Shown piece by piece: positions 40,726 to 48,897 of a DNA stretch of 64,000 nucleotides. Origin of the DNA: an uncultured SAR116 cluster alpha proteobacterium. Lineage in GTDB: Bacteria; Pseudomonadota; Alphaproteobacteria; Puniceispirillales; GCA-002684695. The stretch's first letter is position 1; the number at the start of each line of letters is the position of its first letter. The notes beneath the pieces were generated by a model, which worked only from the letters and a program-made list of their open reading frames with translations, was not told the origin of the DNA and ran no database searches. The position numbers and the translations under genes were made by a program. The stretch covers positions 1-64,000 of the forward strand of contig CACAIE010000006.1 in assembly GCA_902532475.1 (NCBI GenBank), read 5' to 3'.

Positions 40726-41163
40726 TTAATTTTCCATCCAAATTGTTGTTGGGCCGTCATTTACAAGTGAGATTTTCATATCACCCCCAAAAACACCCAT
40801 TTGGCAAGGTATGCCAATTTCTTGAAGCTTTTCAGTAAAGTATTCGTATAATTTCTGACCTTTTTCTGGCGGTGCAGCTGATGAAAAACCAGGTCTATTG
40901 CCTCTTGAAGTGTCAGCGGCAAGTGTGAATTGGCTGACAACAAGAGCATCACCACTAATATCTTGGATAGATTTATTCATTTTACCATTTTCATCATTAA
41001 ATATTCTAAGTTTTGAAATTTTTGATGCTAAGTTTTCAGCCTGCAATTCAGTATCTTCATTCATAGCGCACACAAAGACTAGTAAGCCATTTTCTATTTT
41101 AGATGTTAATTCTTCATTTATAGTAACACTAGCTTTAGTTACTCTTTGAATTAAGGCCCTCAT
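40726..41163 (-). CDS. dtd: D-aminoacyl-tRNA deacylase
   Basis: [15 protein letters not shown] start; [36 protein letters not shown]. Confidence 0.95.
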   Translation of the reverse strand: MRALIQRVTKASVTINEELTSKIENGLLVFVCAMNEDTELQAENLASKISKLRIFNDENGKMNKSIQDISGDALVVSQFTLAADTSRGNRPGFSSAAPPEKGQKLYEYFTEKLQEIGIPCQMGVFGGDMKISLVNDGPTTIWMEN

Positions 41164-41254
41164 TATTTCCTCCACATAATATTCAGTGTTAATCAATTGA
41201 CTAAAAGTATAAAAAAGTCTGTATTAAAATAAAATAAAGAAAAAAAGTAAAATA

Positions 41255-41368
41255 ATGAATAAAAAAACTTTTAAAGTTTTGGCAAGTGGCTGTGCTCATG
41301 TGAATGCAGATAAAAAAATGGGTCGTGACAGCTTGAGACAGGTTTGGATTCAGAAAATAAAAAATTGA
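41255..41368 (+). pseudogene. Possible truncated gene remnant, metallophosphoesterase N-terminus-like (37 aa)
   Basis: MNKKTFKVLASGCAHVNADKKMGRDSLRQVWIQKIKN; resemblance to a metallophosphoesterase N-terminus is from memory only. Confidence 0.3.
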
Positions 41369-41426
41369 AACAACTTAGCAAAAACAAATTATATATAATT
41401 TGATACAAATACGAAAGGCAAAAACT

Positions 41427-42836
41427 ATGGATTGGGATGACTATGAAAAATGGGGAAAGGAAGGCATAAAATGGGGATCAAATTATAGAAAAACAATTCG
41501 TGAATTGCCAGTAAGATCTCAACTAAAGCCTGGCCAGGTTTTTAATTCAATTCCTAATAGTCCTCCAGAAAACCCAGAATCTTTAGAGATAATATTTGAT
41601 GATTTCAAAACGAAAATTGTTCCTGGTATCACGCATTGGCAGCACCCAAGATTTTTTGCCTATTTCCCAAGTAATGCTGCTCCCGCGTCTGTATTTGCTG
41701 AAATGCTGGCTAATACAATGGGCTCACAATGTATGCTTTGGCAAACTTCACCTGCTGCCACTGAGCTAGAGGAAAAAATAATTGATTGGCTAAGAATAGC
41801 TATGAACCTGCCTTCTGAGTTTAAAGGTATTATTCAGGACACAGCATCCTCAGCTACATTGACTGCAGTTTTAACTATGAGAGAGAAATCACTGGGTTGG
41901 ACAGGCAATAAAACCGGTCTATCAAACCGAAGTAGGCTCAGGATATATGCCTCTGAGGAGGTTCATAGCTCTATAGACAGAGCTATTTGGTTTTCAGGGA
42001 TAGGAGAGGACAATTTAGTCAGAATCCCTGTCTATGGCGATTTAAGGTCAATGGACACTGATGAATTGAGAAAGGCAATTCAAAGAGACAAAGAAAAAGG
42101 TTATGTGCCAGCAGGGGTTATTGCTGCTACCGGAGGCACTTCTACTGGTTCATGCGATAATATTTCAGACGTTTCTGATGTTGCAACTGAAGAAAATCTA
42201 TATCTTCATGTTGATGCAGCATGGGCAGGTTCTGCAATGATTTGCCCTGAATTTAGAAATTTATGGTCAGGCATTGAAAAGGCTGATTCTATAGTATTCA
42301 ATCCTCATAAATGGTTGGGGGCTCAATTTGATTGCTCAGTTCAGTTTTTAAGAGACGCTTCAATGCAAAAAAATACCCTATCAATTTCACCTGAATACCT
42401 AAAAACTAAAGGCGTTACAGGAATTACAAATTTATCAGACTATACAATTCAATTAGGGAGAAGATTTAGAGCTTTAAAACTTTGGTTTTTGCTTCGTGCG
42501 GAGGGACTTTCGGGTCTTAGGAAAGTTATTAGGGATCATATCAAATGGTCAACAGATTTACATGATAGTATTAAGGAATTAAAAAATGTAGAGATTTTAA
42601 CTCATCCCATTCTTGGGTTGTTTACTTTTAGATTTGTTAGTGAAAAGACAATTAAAACTAACGAACTAAATGAAAAAATTTTACAAGAAATTAATGATGA
42701 AGGAACGATTTACTTAACTCCGACTAAGGTTAAGGACAACTACGTTATAAGATTTACTGCTGGAACATTCGAATTGAAAGAAGAGGACGTCCATTTAGCA
42801 TATAAATGTATTAAAGAAAAATCTGAGAAATTATGA
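41427..42836 (+). CDS. PLP-dependent group II decarboxylase (aromatic-L-amino-acid decarboxylase-like)
   Basis: HPRFFAYFPSNAAPASVFAEML, DTASSATLTAVL, HVDAAWAGSAMICPEFR, SIVFNPHKWLG; ATG 41427 preferred. Confidence 0.9.
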   Translation: MDWDDYEKWGKEGIKWGSNYRKTIRELPVRSQLKPGQVFNSIPNSPPENPESLEIIFDDFKTKIVPGITHWQHPRFFAYFPSNAAPASVFAEMLANTMGSQCMLWQTSPAATELEEKIIDWLRIAMNLPSEFKGIIQDTASSATLTAVLTMREKSLGWTGNKTGLSNRSRLRIYASEEVHSSIDRAIWFSGIGEDNLVRIPVYGDLRSMDTDELRKAIQRDKEKGYVPAGVIAATGGTSTGSCDNISDVSDVATEENLYLHVDAAWAGSAMICPEFRNLWSGIEKADSIVFNPHKWLGAQFDCSVQFLRDASMQKNTLSISPEYLKTKGVTGITNLSDYTIQLGRRFRALKLWFLLRAEGLSGLRKVIRDHIKWSTDLHDSIKELKNVEILTHPILGLFTFRFVSEKTIKTNELNEKILQEINDEGTIYLTPTKVKDNYVIRFTAGTFELKEEDVHLAYKCIKEKSEKL

Positions 42837-42843
42837 AATAAAT

Positions 42844-43425
42844 CTATAAATTTCTTTCAATTAGGTTTCTGATTTTAGCAATGGCTACTTCAGACGCTTC
42901 TTTGAAGGAAATAGTTCCCCCAAGAGATTTGTCTTTATTAATTAAAAATATAGTGGAGGTATGGTCTAAAGAGTAGTCTTGTTTGCTGATAGGGACAATT
43001 TTTCTATAAATTCCCCAAGATTTTGATAATTGTATGATATCATTTTCATCCCCAGTTAAGCCTAGAAAAATATCATTAAAATTTGACAAATATTCATTCA
43101 TCAAAACAACCGTGTCTCTTTGTGGGTCTAATGTAATAAATATAGTTTGGATGTCTTTGTTTGATAAATTCAATTCGTCAATCCATGAAGAAATTTCGTA
43201 TAGAGTTGTTGGGCAGACTTCTGGGCAATTAGTAAAACCAAAGAAAAGGATTGTAGGCTTAGCAGAAAATATTTTTTCTGTTATTGGGTCACCTTTATGA
43301 GAGGTCAGGCTGAAAGGTTCTCCAATGGAAAAAGTCTGTTTTTCGGGTAGTTTGGAAATATTTAAATAAATAATAGATCCTAAAATGATTAGGGTTATTG
43401 TTGAAATGATTGTTCTTTTAAAAAT
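42844..43425 (-). CDS. SCO1/SenC-family protein; no ATG/GTG/TTG at the N-terminus, ATT start proposed
   Basis: Manual translation upstream of the track ORF gives (M)FKRTIISTITLIILGSIIYLNISKLPEKQTFSIGEPFSLTSHKGDPITEKIFSAKPTILFFGFTNCPEVCPTTLYEISSWIDE; CPEVC copper motif lies upstream of the track start. Confidence 0.75.
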   Translation of the reverse strand: MFKRTIISTITLIILGSIIYLNISKLPEKQTFSIGEPFSLTSHKGDPITEKIFSAKPTILFFGFTNCPEVCPTTLYEISSWIDELNLSNKDIQTIFITLDPQRDTVVLMNEYLSNFNDIFLGLTGDENDIIQLSKSWGIYRKIVPISKQDYSLDHTSTIFLINKDKSLGGTISFKEASEVAIAKIRNLIERNL

Positions 43426-43547
43426 AGCATTTTCCTTTTAGTTGCTTTTTAACATATTGGTGTTTCTGAGAAGGCATTGTAACAAAAAGTAATAAAGTAT
43501 ATAAACATATCATAATTATTTTAATTTTTAGTTTATGGACTTTAGAA

Positions 43548-44531
43548 TTGGAAGAAAATTTTTCAAGAAGAAAGTTATTAGAACCAATCGAGCTAAAAGC
43601 ATTTAATGAAAAATCGGATGCTGTAGGATTTTTGCAACTTGGAAGTCACTTAGTTGCTATTTCTTTTTTAATTTTTTTACATTACGTTGCAATGGGATCA
43701 TGGTGGGTAATATTAACAGGTTTTATACTTGGTACGCTTATTAATTTTCTTTATGCTGCCCAACATGAGCTTAGCCATTCTACAGTATTTAAAACTGCAA
43801 AATTAAATGAAGTATTTGGACGAATTATTGGTTTCTTTATGCTTTTTCCAAGAGATTTTGATCAAATTATGCATTTTGCCCACCACAAATGGACACAGGA
43901 TTGGGAAAAAGATGGTGAATTAGTGAGGGAGCCGTTCACACTTAAAACCTACCTTCTATGGTTTTGGGGTGTTACTTATTGGTATAATAGAATTTCTGGG
44001 ATAATTAGAAGAGCCCAAGGTAATATTGTAGAGCCTTATATCAAAGCGTCTGAAAACTCTAAAGTGATTAGAGAGTCTAGAATTCATTTAATTGGATACC
44101 TATTAATTCTATTAGCTTCATTATATTTTGAAACATGGACTGCATTAAACTTTTGGTTGCTTCCAATATTATTAACTAAGCCCATCCATCAGATGCAAAA
44201 TACAATTGAACATCTTGGGTTGTCACATAAAAAAGATATTTTACAAAATACTCGCTCCACAAGGACAAATGTTGTACTGAGATGGCTTTGCTGGCAAATG
44301 CCTTACCACACTGCGCACCATATTTTTCCTTCTGTTCCCTTTTGGAAATTAAAAGCATTAAATTCGAAAATAGAACGAAAATCAGGAAAGGTATACAGTA
44401 TGGGTTACATTGAATTTCAAATTGAAGTCTTTAAGCGTTTTTGGCAGAAAGACGAAAGTCAATGGCCCATGAATGAGGTTTGGATAGTATCCAGAAAGGA
44501 TGGCACTCATCTAAGAGTGCCTGCAGAATAA
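43548..44531 (+). CDS. Fatty acid desaturase
   Basis: His boxes HELSHS, HFAHHKW, HTAHH; TTG start. Confidence 0.9.
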   Translation: MEENFSRRKLLEPIELKAFNEKSDAVGFLQLGSHLVAISFLIFLHYVAMGSWWVILTGFILGTLINFLYAAQHELSHSTVFKTAKLNEVFGRIIGFFMLFPRDFDQIMHFAHHKWTQDWEKDGELVREPFTLKTYLLWFWGVTYWYNRISGIIRRAQGNIVEPYIKASENSKVIRESRIHLIGYLLILLASLYFETWTALNFWLLPILLTKPIHQMQNTIEHLGLSHKKDILQNTRSTRTNVVLRWLCWQMPYHTAHHIFPSVPFWKLKALNSKIERKSGKVYSMGYIEFQIEVFKRFWQKDESQWPMNEVWIVSRKDGTHLRVPAE

Positions 44532-44532
44532 A

Positions 44533-45378
44533 TTGTCGCAAAAACTTAAAATATTTACCTCCTATTGGGCTATGTCCCCTCATGACCAATCAGGAATAAA
44601 ATTACCAGACGAACAAATATGCGAAATGGTATCTGAAGCAGGCTATAATGGAATGGCAATAGATTTAGGCGCGTCAGATGTAAAAAAAGCATTTGAACTT
44701 CGACCTTTAATGGAAAGAGTTGGCTTAACTCCATTAATTGTTGCTTTCCCAAAATCTGTTGAATCGCTTGGTGAGACCATGAAAATGGCAAAAGACTTTG
44801 GCTCACCCTTTATCAATGTAATCGGCCAAGTTATGCCCATTTCTGTTGATGGCATGATACCAGTGATAAGAACTTGGATAGAAATGGCAGATAAAATAAA
44901 TATCCCTATACAATTTGAAACACATAGAAATTGTATAACTAACGACCTCTATTCCACACTTCAGTTATTGGACGCTATTCCTGAGATGAGAATGTGCTCG
45001 GACTTATCCCATTATGTTGTCGACAGAGAGTTTTGGTTCCCTTTATCAGATAGGGACTTGAGGATGATTGCTAGAATTCTTGAAAGATCTGATAGCTTTC
45101 AAGGTCGTGTAGCTAGTAGGCAACAAATCCAACTTCAAATTGACTTTCCTCAACACCAAAAATGGGTTAATCTTTTTAAGGACTGGTGGCAGGAAGGCAT
45201 AGAGGGTTGGAGGTCAAGAAATCCAAAAGGGAATTGTTATTTTTTATGTGAACTAGGGCCACCAGAATACGCAATGACTGATAAAGACGGAAGAGAGTTG
45301 TCAAACAGGTGGGAAGAAGCGTTGAAAATTAGAAGTTGGATAATAGATATTTGGAGCAAACTTGAAAAGGTTAAATAG
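44533..45378 (+). CDS. Sugar phosphate isomerase/epimerase (xylose isomerase-like TIM barrel)
   Basis: IFTSYWAMSPHDQSG...IPIQFETHRNCITNDL...MCSDLSHYVVDREFW; TTG start 1 nt after the preceding stop. Confidence 0.85.
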   Translation: MSQKLKIFTSYWAMSPHDQSGIKLPDEQICEMVSEAGYNGMAIDLGASDVKKAFELRPLMERVGLTPLIVAFPKSVESLGETMKMAKDFGSPFINVIGQVMPISVDGMIPVIRTWIEMADKINIPIQFETHRNCITNDLYSTLQLLDAIPEMRMCSDLSHYVVDREFWFPLSDRDLRMIARILERSDSFQGRVASRQQIQLQIDFPQHQKWVNLFKDWWQEGIEGWRSRNPKGNCYFLCELGPPEYAMTDKDGRELSNRWEEALKIRSWIIDIWSKLEKVK

Positions 45379-45389
45379 GATTATTGCAA

Positions 45390-45656
45390 ATGCTTGAAGG
45401 TGTTAAAAGTAATAATAAAGTTCGTAATAAAAAGTTAAAATGTAGTGGGTGTGGAGTTGATTTTATTTGTACTTCTGGCCCTCCAGGAAGTTGTTGGTGC
45501 CAAAACTCTCCAAATCTACTTGAAAATTGGGATTTAGCCGATAATTGTTTGTGCCCTGACTGTTTGGCTGCTGGCCAAAGAGATTCTATGTTATCAAAAC
45601 GTGAAAATCATTTGGCTTCAAGGAAATCACAGAGTTTGCGAAAAAAGAATAATTAA
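45390..45656 (+). CDS. Cysteine-rich CWC-family protein
   Basis: CSGCGVDFICTSGPPGSCWCQNSPNLL...CLCPDCLAA. Confidence 0.8.
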   Translation: MLEGVKSNNKVRNKKLKCSGCGVDFICTSGPPGSCWCQNSPNLLENWDLADNCLCPDCLAAGQRDSMLSKRENHLASRKSQSLRKKNN

Positions 45657-45722
45657 GAATTATTTTTTTCAAAAAAATATACTAAACCCATATTTCTATA
45701 ATTAGAGAAAAAGTTTTGTTTT

Positions 45723-46277
45723 ATGAAAATCTTTGCTAAAATTTGTTTATTTTTTTATTTTATAATTTTGGCTTTGGGTTTTAATAATATTTCTATCTCA
45801 AAAGATTTTTATGCAATTAGCTTTAACTCAATTGAAGGTGACAAAATATTTCTATCTAGCTACAGAAATAAGGTGATTTTTGTAGTTAATACAGCTTCCT
45901 TTTGTGGGTTTACAGGCCAATTTAGAGGCATTCAAAATATTTGGAGAAAATACAAAAGTGATGGGTTGATTGTTATAGGGGTCCCTTCGAATGATTTTGG
46001 TCAGGAGGCAAACACTAATTCAGAAGTTAAAAATTTCTGTAGCATGAACTTTGATGTCGATTTTATAATGACTGAAACCAGCAAAATAAGAGGTAAAAAT
46101 GCCCATCCTTTATTTAAATATTTGACTTCATCTTTAGGGTTGAGAAGCACACCAAAATGGAATTTTTATAAATATATAATTAATAAGAATGGAGTGCCAG
46201 TCAAATATTTTTCATCCATGACAAGTCCTGAAAGCCCAAAATTACTAATAGCTATTGAAGAAGAATTATATAATTAA
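45723..46277 (+). CDS. Glutathione peroxidase family protein with N-terminal signal
   Basis: VNTASFCGFTGQFRGIQNIW; IGVPSNDFGQEANTNSEVKNFC. Confidence 0.9.
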   Translation: MKIFAKICLFFYFIILALGFNNISISKDFYAISFNSIEGDKIFLSSYRNKVIFVVNTASFCGFTGQFRGIQNIWRKYKSDGLIVIGVPSNDFGQEANTNSEVKNFCSMNFDVDFIMTETSKIRGKNAHPLFKYLTSSLGLRSTPKWNFYKYIINKNGVPVKYFSSMTSPESPKLLIAIEEELYN

Positions 46278-46301
46278 TTTAATGAAATGAAGTTATCTGA
46301 G

Positions 46302-46595
46302 TTAGTTCGTAGTTGTTGAGCTTGAAGATATTTGCTCACCATCACTTCCATCCCAAACTGAAGCGACTGCCAATCCTAAGGCTATAGCAACCCAGCTTAA
46401 ATTTACAAAAGAAGCAAAACCTAACCCAGAAGAATTTAGAACTTGAATAGCATTTGATCCACTTTGTGCACTGGCTGCAACTGCCTTATCTGGTGATGAG
46501 AAAACCTTCAAACTTTGATTAGAGGACTGTGCAAAAGCTTCTAAAATGTTAAGAAAAATAAAAGCTATTAAAAATATTTTGGTAAGTGTTTTCAT
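46302..46595 (-). CDS. Small secreted or membrane protein with Ser/Thr-rich tail (YjbE-like architecture)
   Basis: Signal peptide, one TM-like segment (FVNLSWVAIALGLAVASVW), DGSDGEQISSSSTTTN tail. Confidence 0.55.
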   Translation of the reverse strand: MKTLTKIFLIAFIFLNILEAFAQSSNQSLKVFSSPDKAVAASAQSGSNAIQVLNSSGLGFASFVNLSWVAIALGLAVASVWDGSDGEQISSSSTTTN

Positions 46596-46742
46596 TAAAC
46601 ATAAATCGAAAATGATTAGGAACTAATAATATTTATAACGACAAAAATAAGAAAGTGTAAAATTATTTTTTAACCATAATTTAATGGCATTAATTTTGCT
46701 GAGTTGACTTTAATCAATCAATATATAAAGGGATTCATTAAT

Positions 46743-46949
46743 ATGCATTTATCACAAAACCATGCTCAAGCCATTTTAGACGTTTTTGCAGTAGCTATTT
46801 CCGATTTAGTTTCAATGGGCATGACAGAACAGGATGCAATTAGTGGGTTGTTAGGGCAGGCCTCTGTAAGGGCTGATCACCCAGCTATGGAATTAGCGTT
46901 AGAATTGCATAGGCTTTACCATAAGGATTTTTCTTCAGCCAAAATTTAA
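46743..46949 (+). CDS. Hypothetical 68-aa protein
   Basis: ORF; ATG at 46743 preferred over the track TTG. Confidence 0.55.
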   Translation: MHLSQNHAQAILDVFAVAISDLVSMGMTEQDAISGLLGQASVRADHPAMELALELHRLYHKDFSSAKI

Positions 46950-47461
46950 AACTCCATTAAAGAATGTGTTTTAACTTTCATGTTATTTAATAAGTTTTCT
47001 CCACCTAAATTTGGAAGATTAATTATGAAACCTGCACCAACGATATTTTTATTTTTAAACATCTGAATTAATTTAACTGCTGCTAAAGCAGTGCCACCAG
47101 TTGCTAAAAGGTCATCGATAATAAGAATATTCTTGTGGTCATCGAGCGCATCCTTGTGAAGATGCATTTCAGTGGTGCCGTATTCAAGATCAAACTTTAC
47201 TTTGAAGGTTTCTCCAGGAAGTTTATCAGGTTTTCTCATAGGGATAAAAGCTGTATCTAATTTATATGCAATAGCCCCAGCCATTATAAATCCTCTTGCT
47301 TCAATGCTGACTATAGCATCTATTTGAGTTTTTGCCCATGGTTCTGTCATTTCATCTATTAACTGCTTATATAAATCAGCCTTCTGCAGTAGGGTCGTGA
47401 TATCTCTAAATTGAATACCTTTAATGGGGTAATCTACTATAGTTCTAACAAATTCTTTCAA
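46946..47461 (-). CDS. apt: Adenine phosphoribosyltransferase
   Basis: DYPIKGIQFRDITTLL; SIEARGFIMAGAIA; ILIIDDLLATGGTALAAV. Confidence 0.96.
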   Translation of the reverse strand: MKEFVRTIVDYPIKGIQFRDITTLLQKADLYKQLIDEMTEPWAKTQIDAIVSIEARGFIMAGAIAYKLDTAFIPMRKPDKLPGETFKVKFDLEYGTTEMHLHKDALDDHKNILIIDDLLATGGTALAAVKLIQMFKNKNIVGAGFIINLPNLGGENLLNNMKVKTHSLMEF

Positions 47462-47546
47462 CTTTTATCTCCTAAAAATTAATTTAACCTTATAATAACC
47501 AATTGATTATACTACAAAAAACAATTTTTAACTAAATGTAGTAAAA

Positions 47547-47987
47547 TTACCAGTTTCCTTCATTTTTCATTGATGACCAGGGCTCCTTTATTTCCATGGG
47601 TTCTCCTTCTTGAAGCAATTCTATAGAAATACCATCTGGAGATTTTATAAATGCCATATTGCCATCTCTTGGTGGCCTGTTAATGACTATTCCATTATCA
47701 ATAAGTTTTTGACAAAAATCGTATATATTGCCCACTCTGTAGGCTAAATGACCGAAGTTTCTTCCTCCCGAGTAAACTTCAGAGTCCCAATTGTAAGTTA
47801 ATTCAAGAGCGGGTCCATTCTTAGTGTTGTAATCTATCTCGTCTTTTGGTGCACAAAGAAAAAAATTTGTGTATCTACCCTTTTCACTATCGACTTTTCG
47901 AGCCAATTTTAATCCTAAAATATCACAATAAAACTTAAGTGAATCATCAACATTGCTTATTCTAACCATTGTATGAAGGTAAAACAT
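47547..47987 (-). CDS. gloA: Lactoylglutathione lyase / glyoxalase I
   Basis: HTMVRISNVDDSLKFYCDILGLKL; ELTYNWDSEVYSGGRNFGHLAYRV. Confidence 0.92.
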   Translation of the reverse strand: MFYLHTMVRISNVDDSLKFYCDILGLKLARKVDSEKGRYTNFFLCAPKDEIDYNTKNGPALELTYNWDSEVYSGGRNFGHLAYRVGNIYDFCQKLIDNGIVINRPPRDGNMAFIKSPDGISIELLQEGEPMEIKEPWSSMKNEGNW

Positions 47988-48022
47988 CTATAATCTCCAA
48001 AATAAAGTTTTTAAAACTATTA

Positions 48023-48880
48023 CTATCTATTTTTTTCCCAAATCAGTAAACAAATTAAAGATAAAATAATAATAAGAGCTCCGAATAATGTTTGATAACT
48101 AGGTATTTCGCTAAAAATTAAATATCCAATAATTAATACAGGAATTATATGAAAATATTGTATTGGGGCAAGAAATGAAGCCTGTGATAACCTAAATGCC
48201 TTTATATAAAAATATTGAGCGCTAGTTGCTAATAACCCAGTTAAAATCATAAATATTAATTCATTAAGTGATACTTCTTTCCAAGTGTATATGCAAAAGG
48301 GAAACGATAAAATTGAGATGCCTACGGAATACCAAACCATCAACTGTATTTCTGAAAACTTTTTTGATAGAAATTTTTGAAATATTGTAGATAAAGATCC
48401 ACAACAACTACCTAGTAAAGCTAATAAAGCTATAAGTTGAATAGAATTACTTTCCGGTGAAAAAACAAGTAAGATTGATAAAAATCCTACAATTAAAACT
48501 AACCATCTCCCCTTTGATTGTTTCTCGCTTAAAATAAAGAAGGCAAAAATACTCATTATACTTGGTCTTAAGTAACCAATTGTACTTACTTGTGCCAATT
48601 GAATATTAGAGATAGTAAAAAATTGAATTGATATTGCCATAAAGGAAAGTACAACTCTTATTAAGTTTGCCTGAAACTGTCCAAAAATATTCTTTTGGTT
48701 TTTAACGTAAAACAAAATTGGAATTATAATAATCGAACTAGAAATTGAGCGCATAAAAACAATTTGAAAAACTGAAAAATCTCCAACCAGTGTTTTTATT
48801 AAAATTATATGTGCAATTAAAAAAACTTCATTGAAAATTAGCCAGTAAAGGCCGGTAAAGTTATTATCTTTTACAGACAA
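48023..48880 (-). CDS. DMT-family (EamA) transporter
   Basis: Multi-TM pattern with two EamA-like halves. Confidence 0.8.
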   Translation of the reverse strand: MSVKDNNFTGLYWLIFNEVFLIAHIILIKTLVGDFSVFQIVFMRSISSSIIIIPILFYVKNQKNIFGQFQANLIRVVLSFMAISIQFFTISNIQLAQVSTIGYLRPSIMSIFAFFILSEKQSKGRWLVLIVGFLSILLVFSPESNSIQLIALLALLGSCCGSLSTIFQKFLSKKFSEIQLMVWYSVGISILSFPFCIYTWKEVSLNELIFMILTGLLATSAQYFYIKAFRLSQASFLAPIQYFHIIPVLIIGYLIFSEIPSYQTLFGALIIILSLICLLIWEKNR

Positions 48881-48897
48881 GATAAAACAACAATTAA

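Noticed and set aside
43430-43430. ATG at 43430 (minus strand) as a simple start of the SCO gene
   Set aside because: Out of frame: it runs ATG CTA TTT TTA AAA GAA CAA TCA TTT CAA CAA TAA. It only works with a -1 shift, and it is too close to the AAGGA motif.
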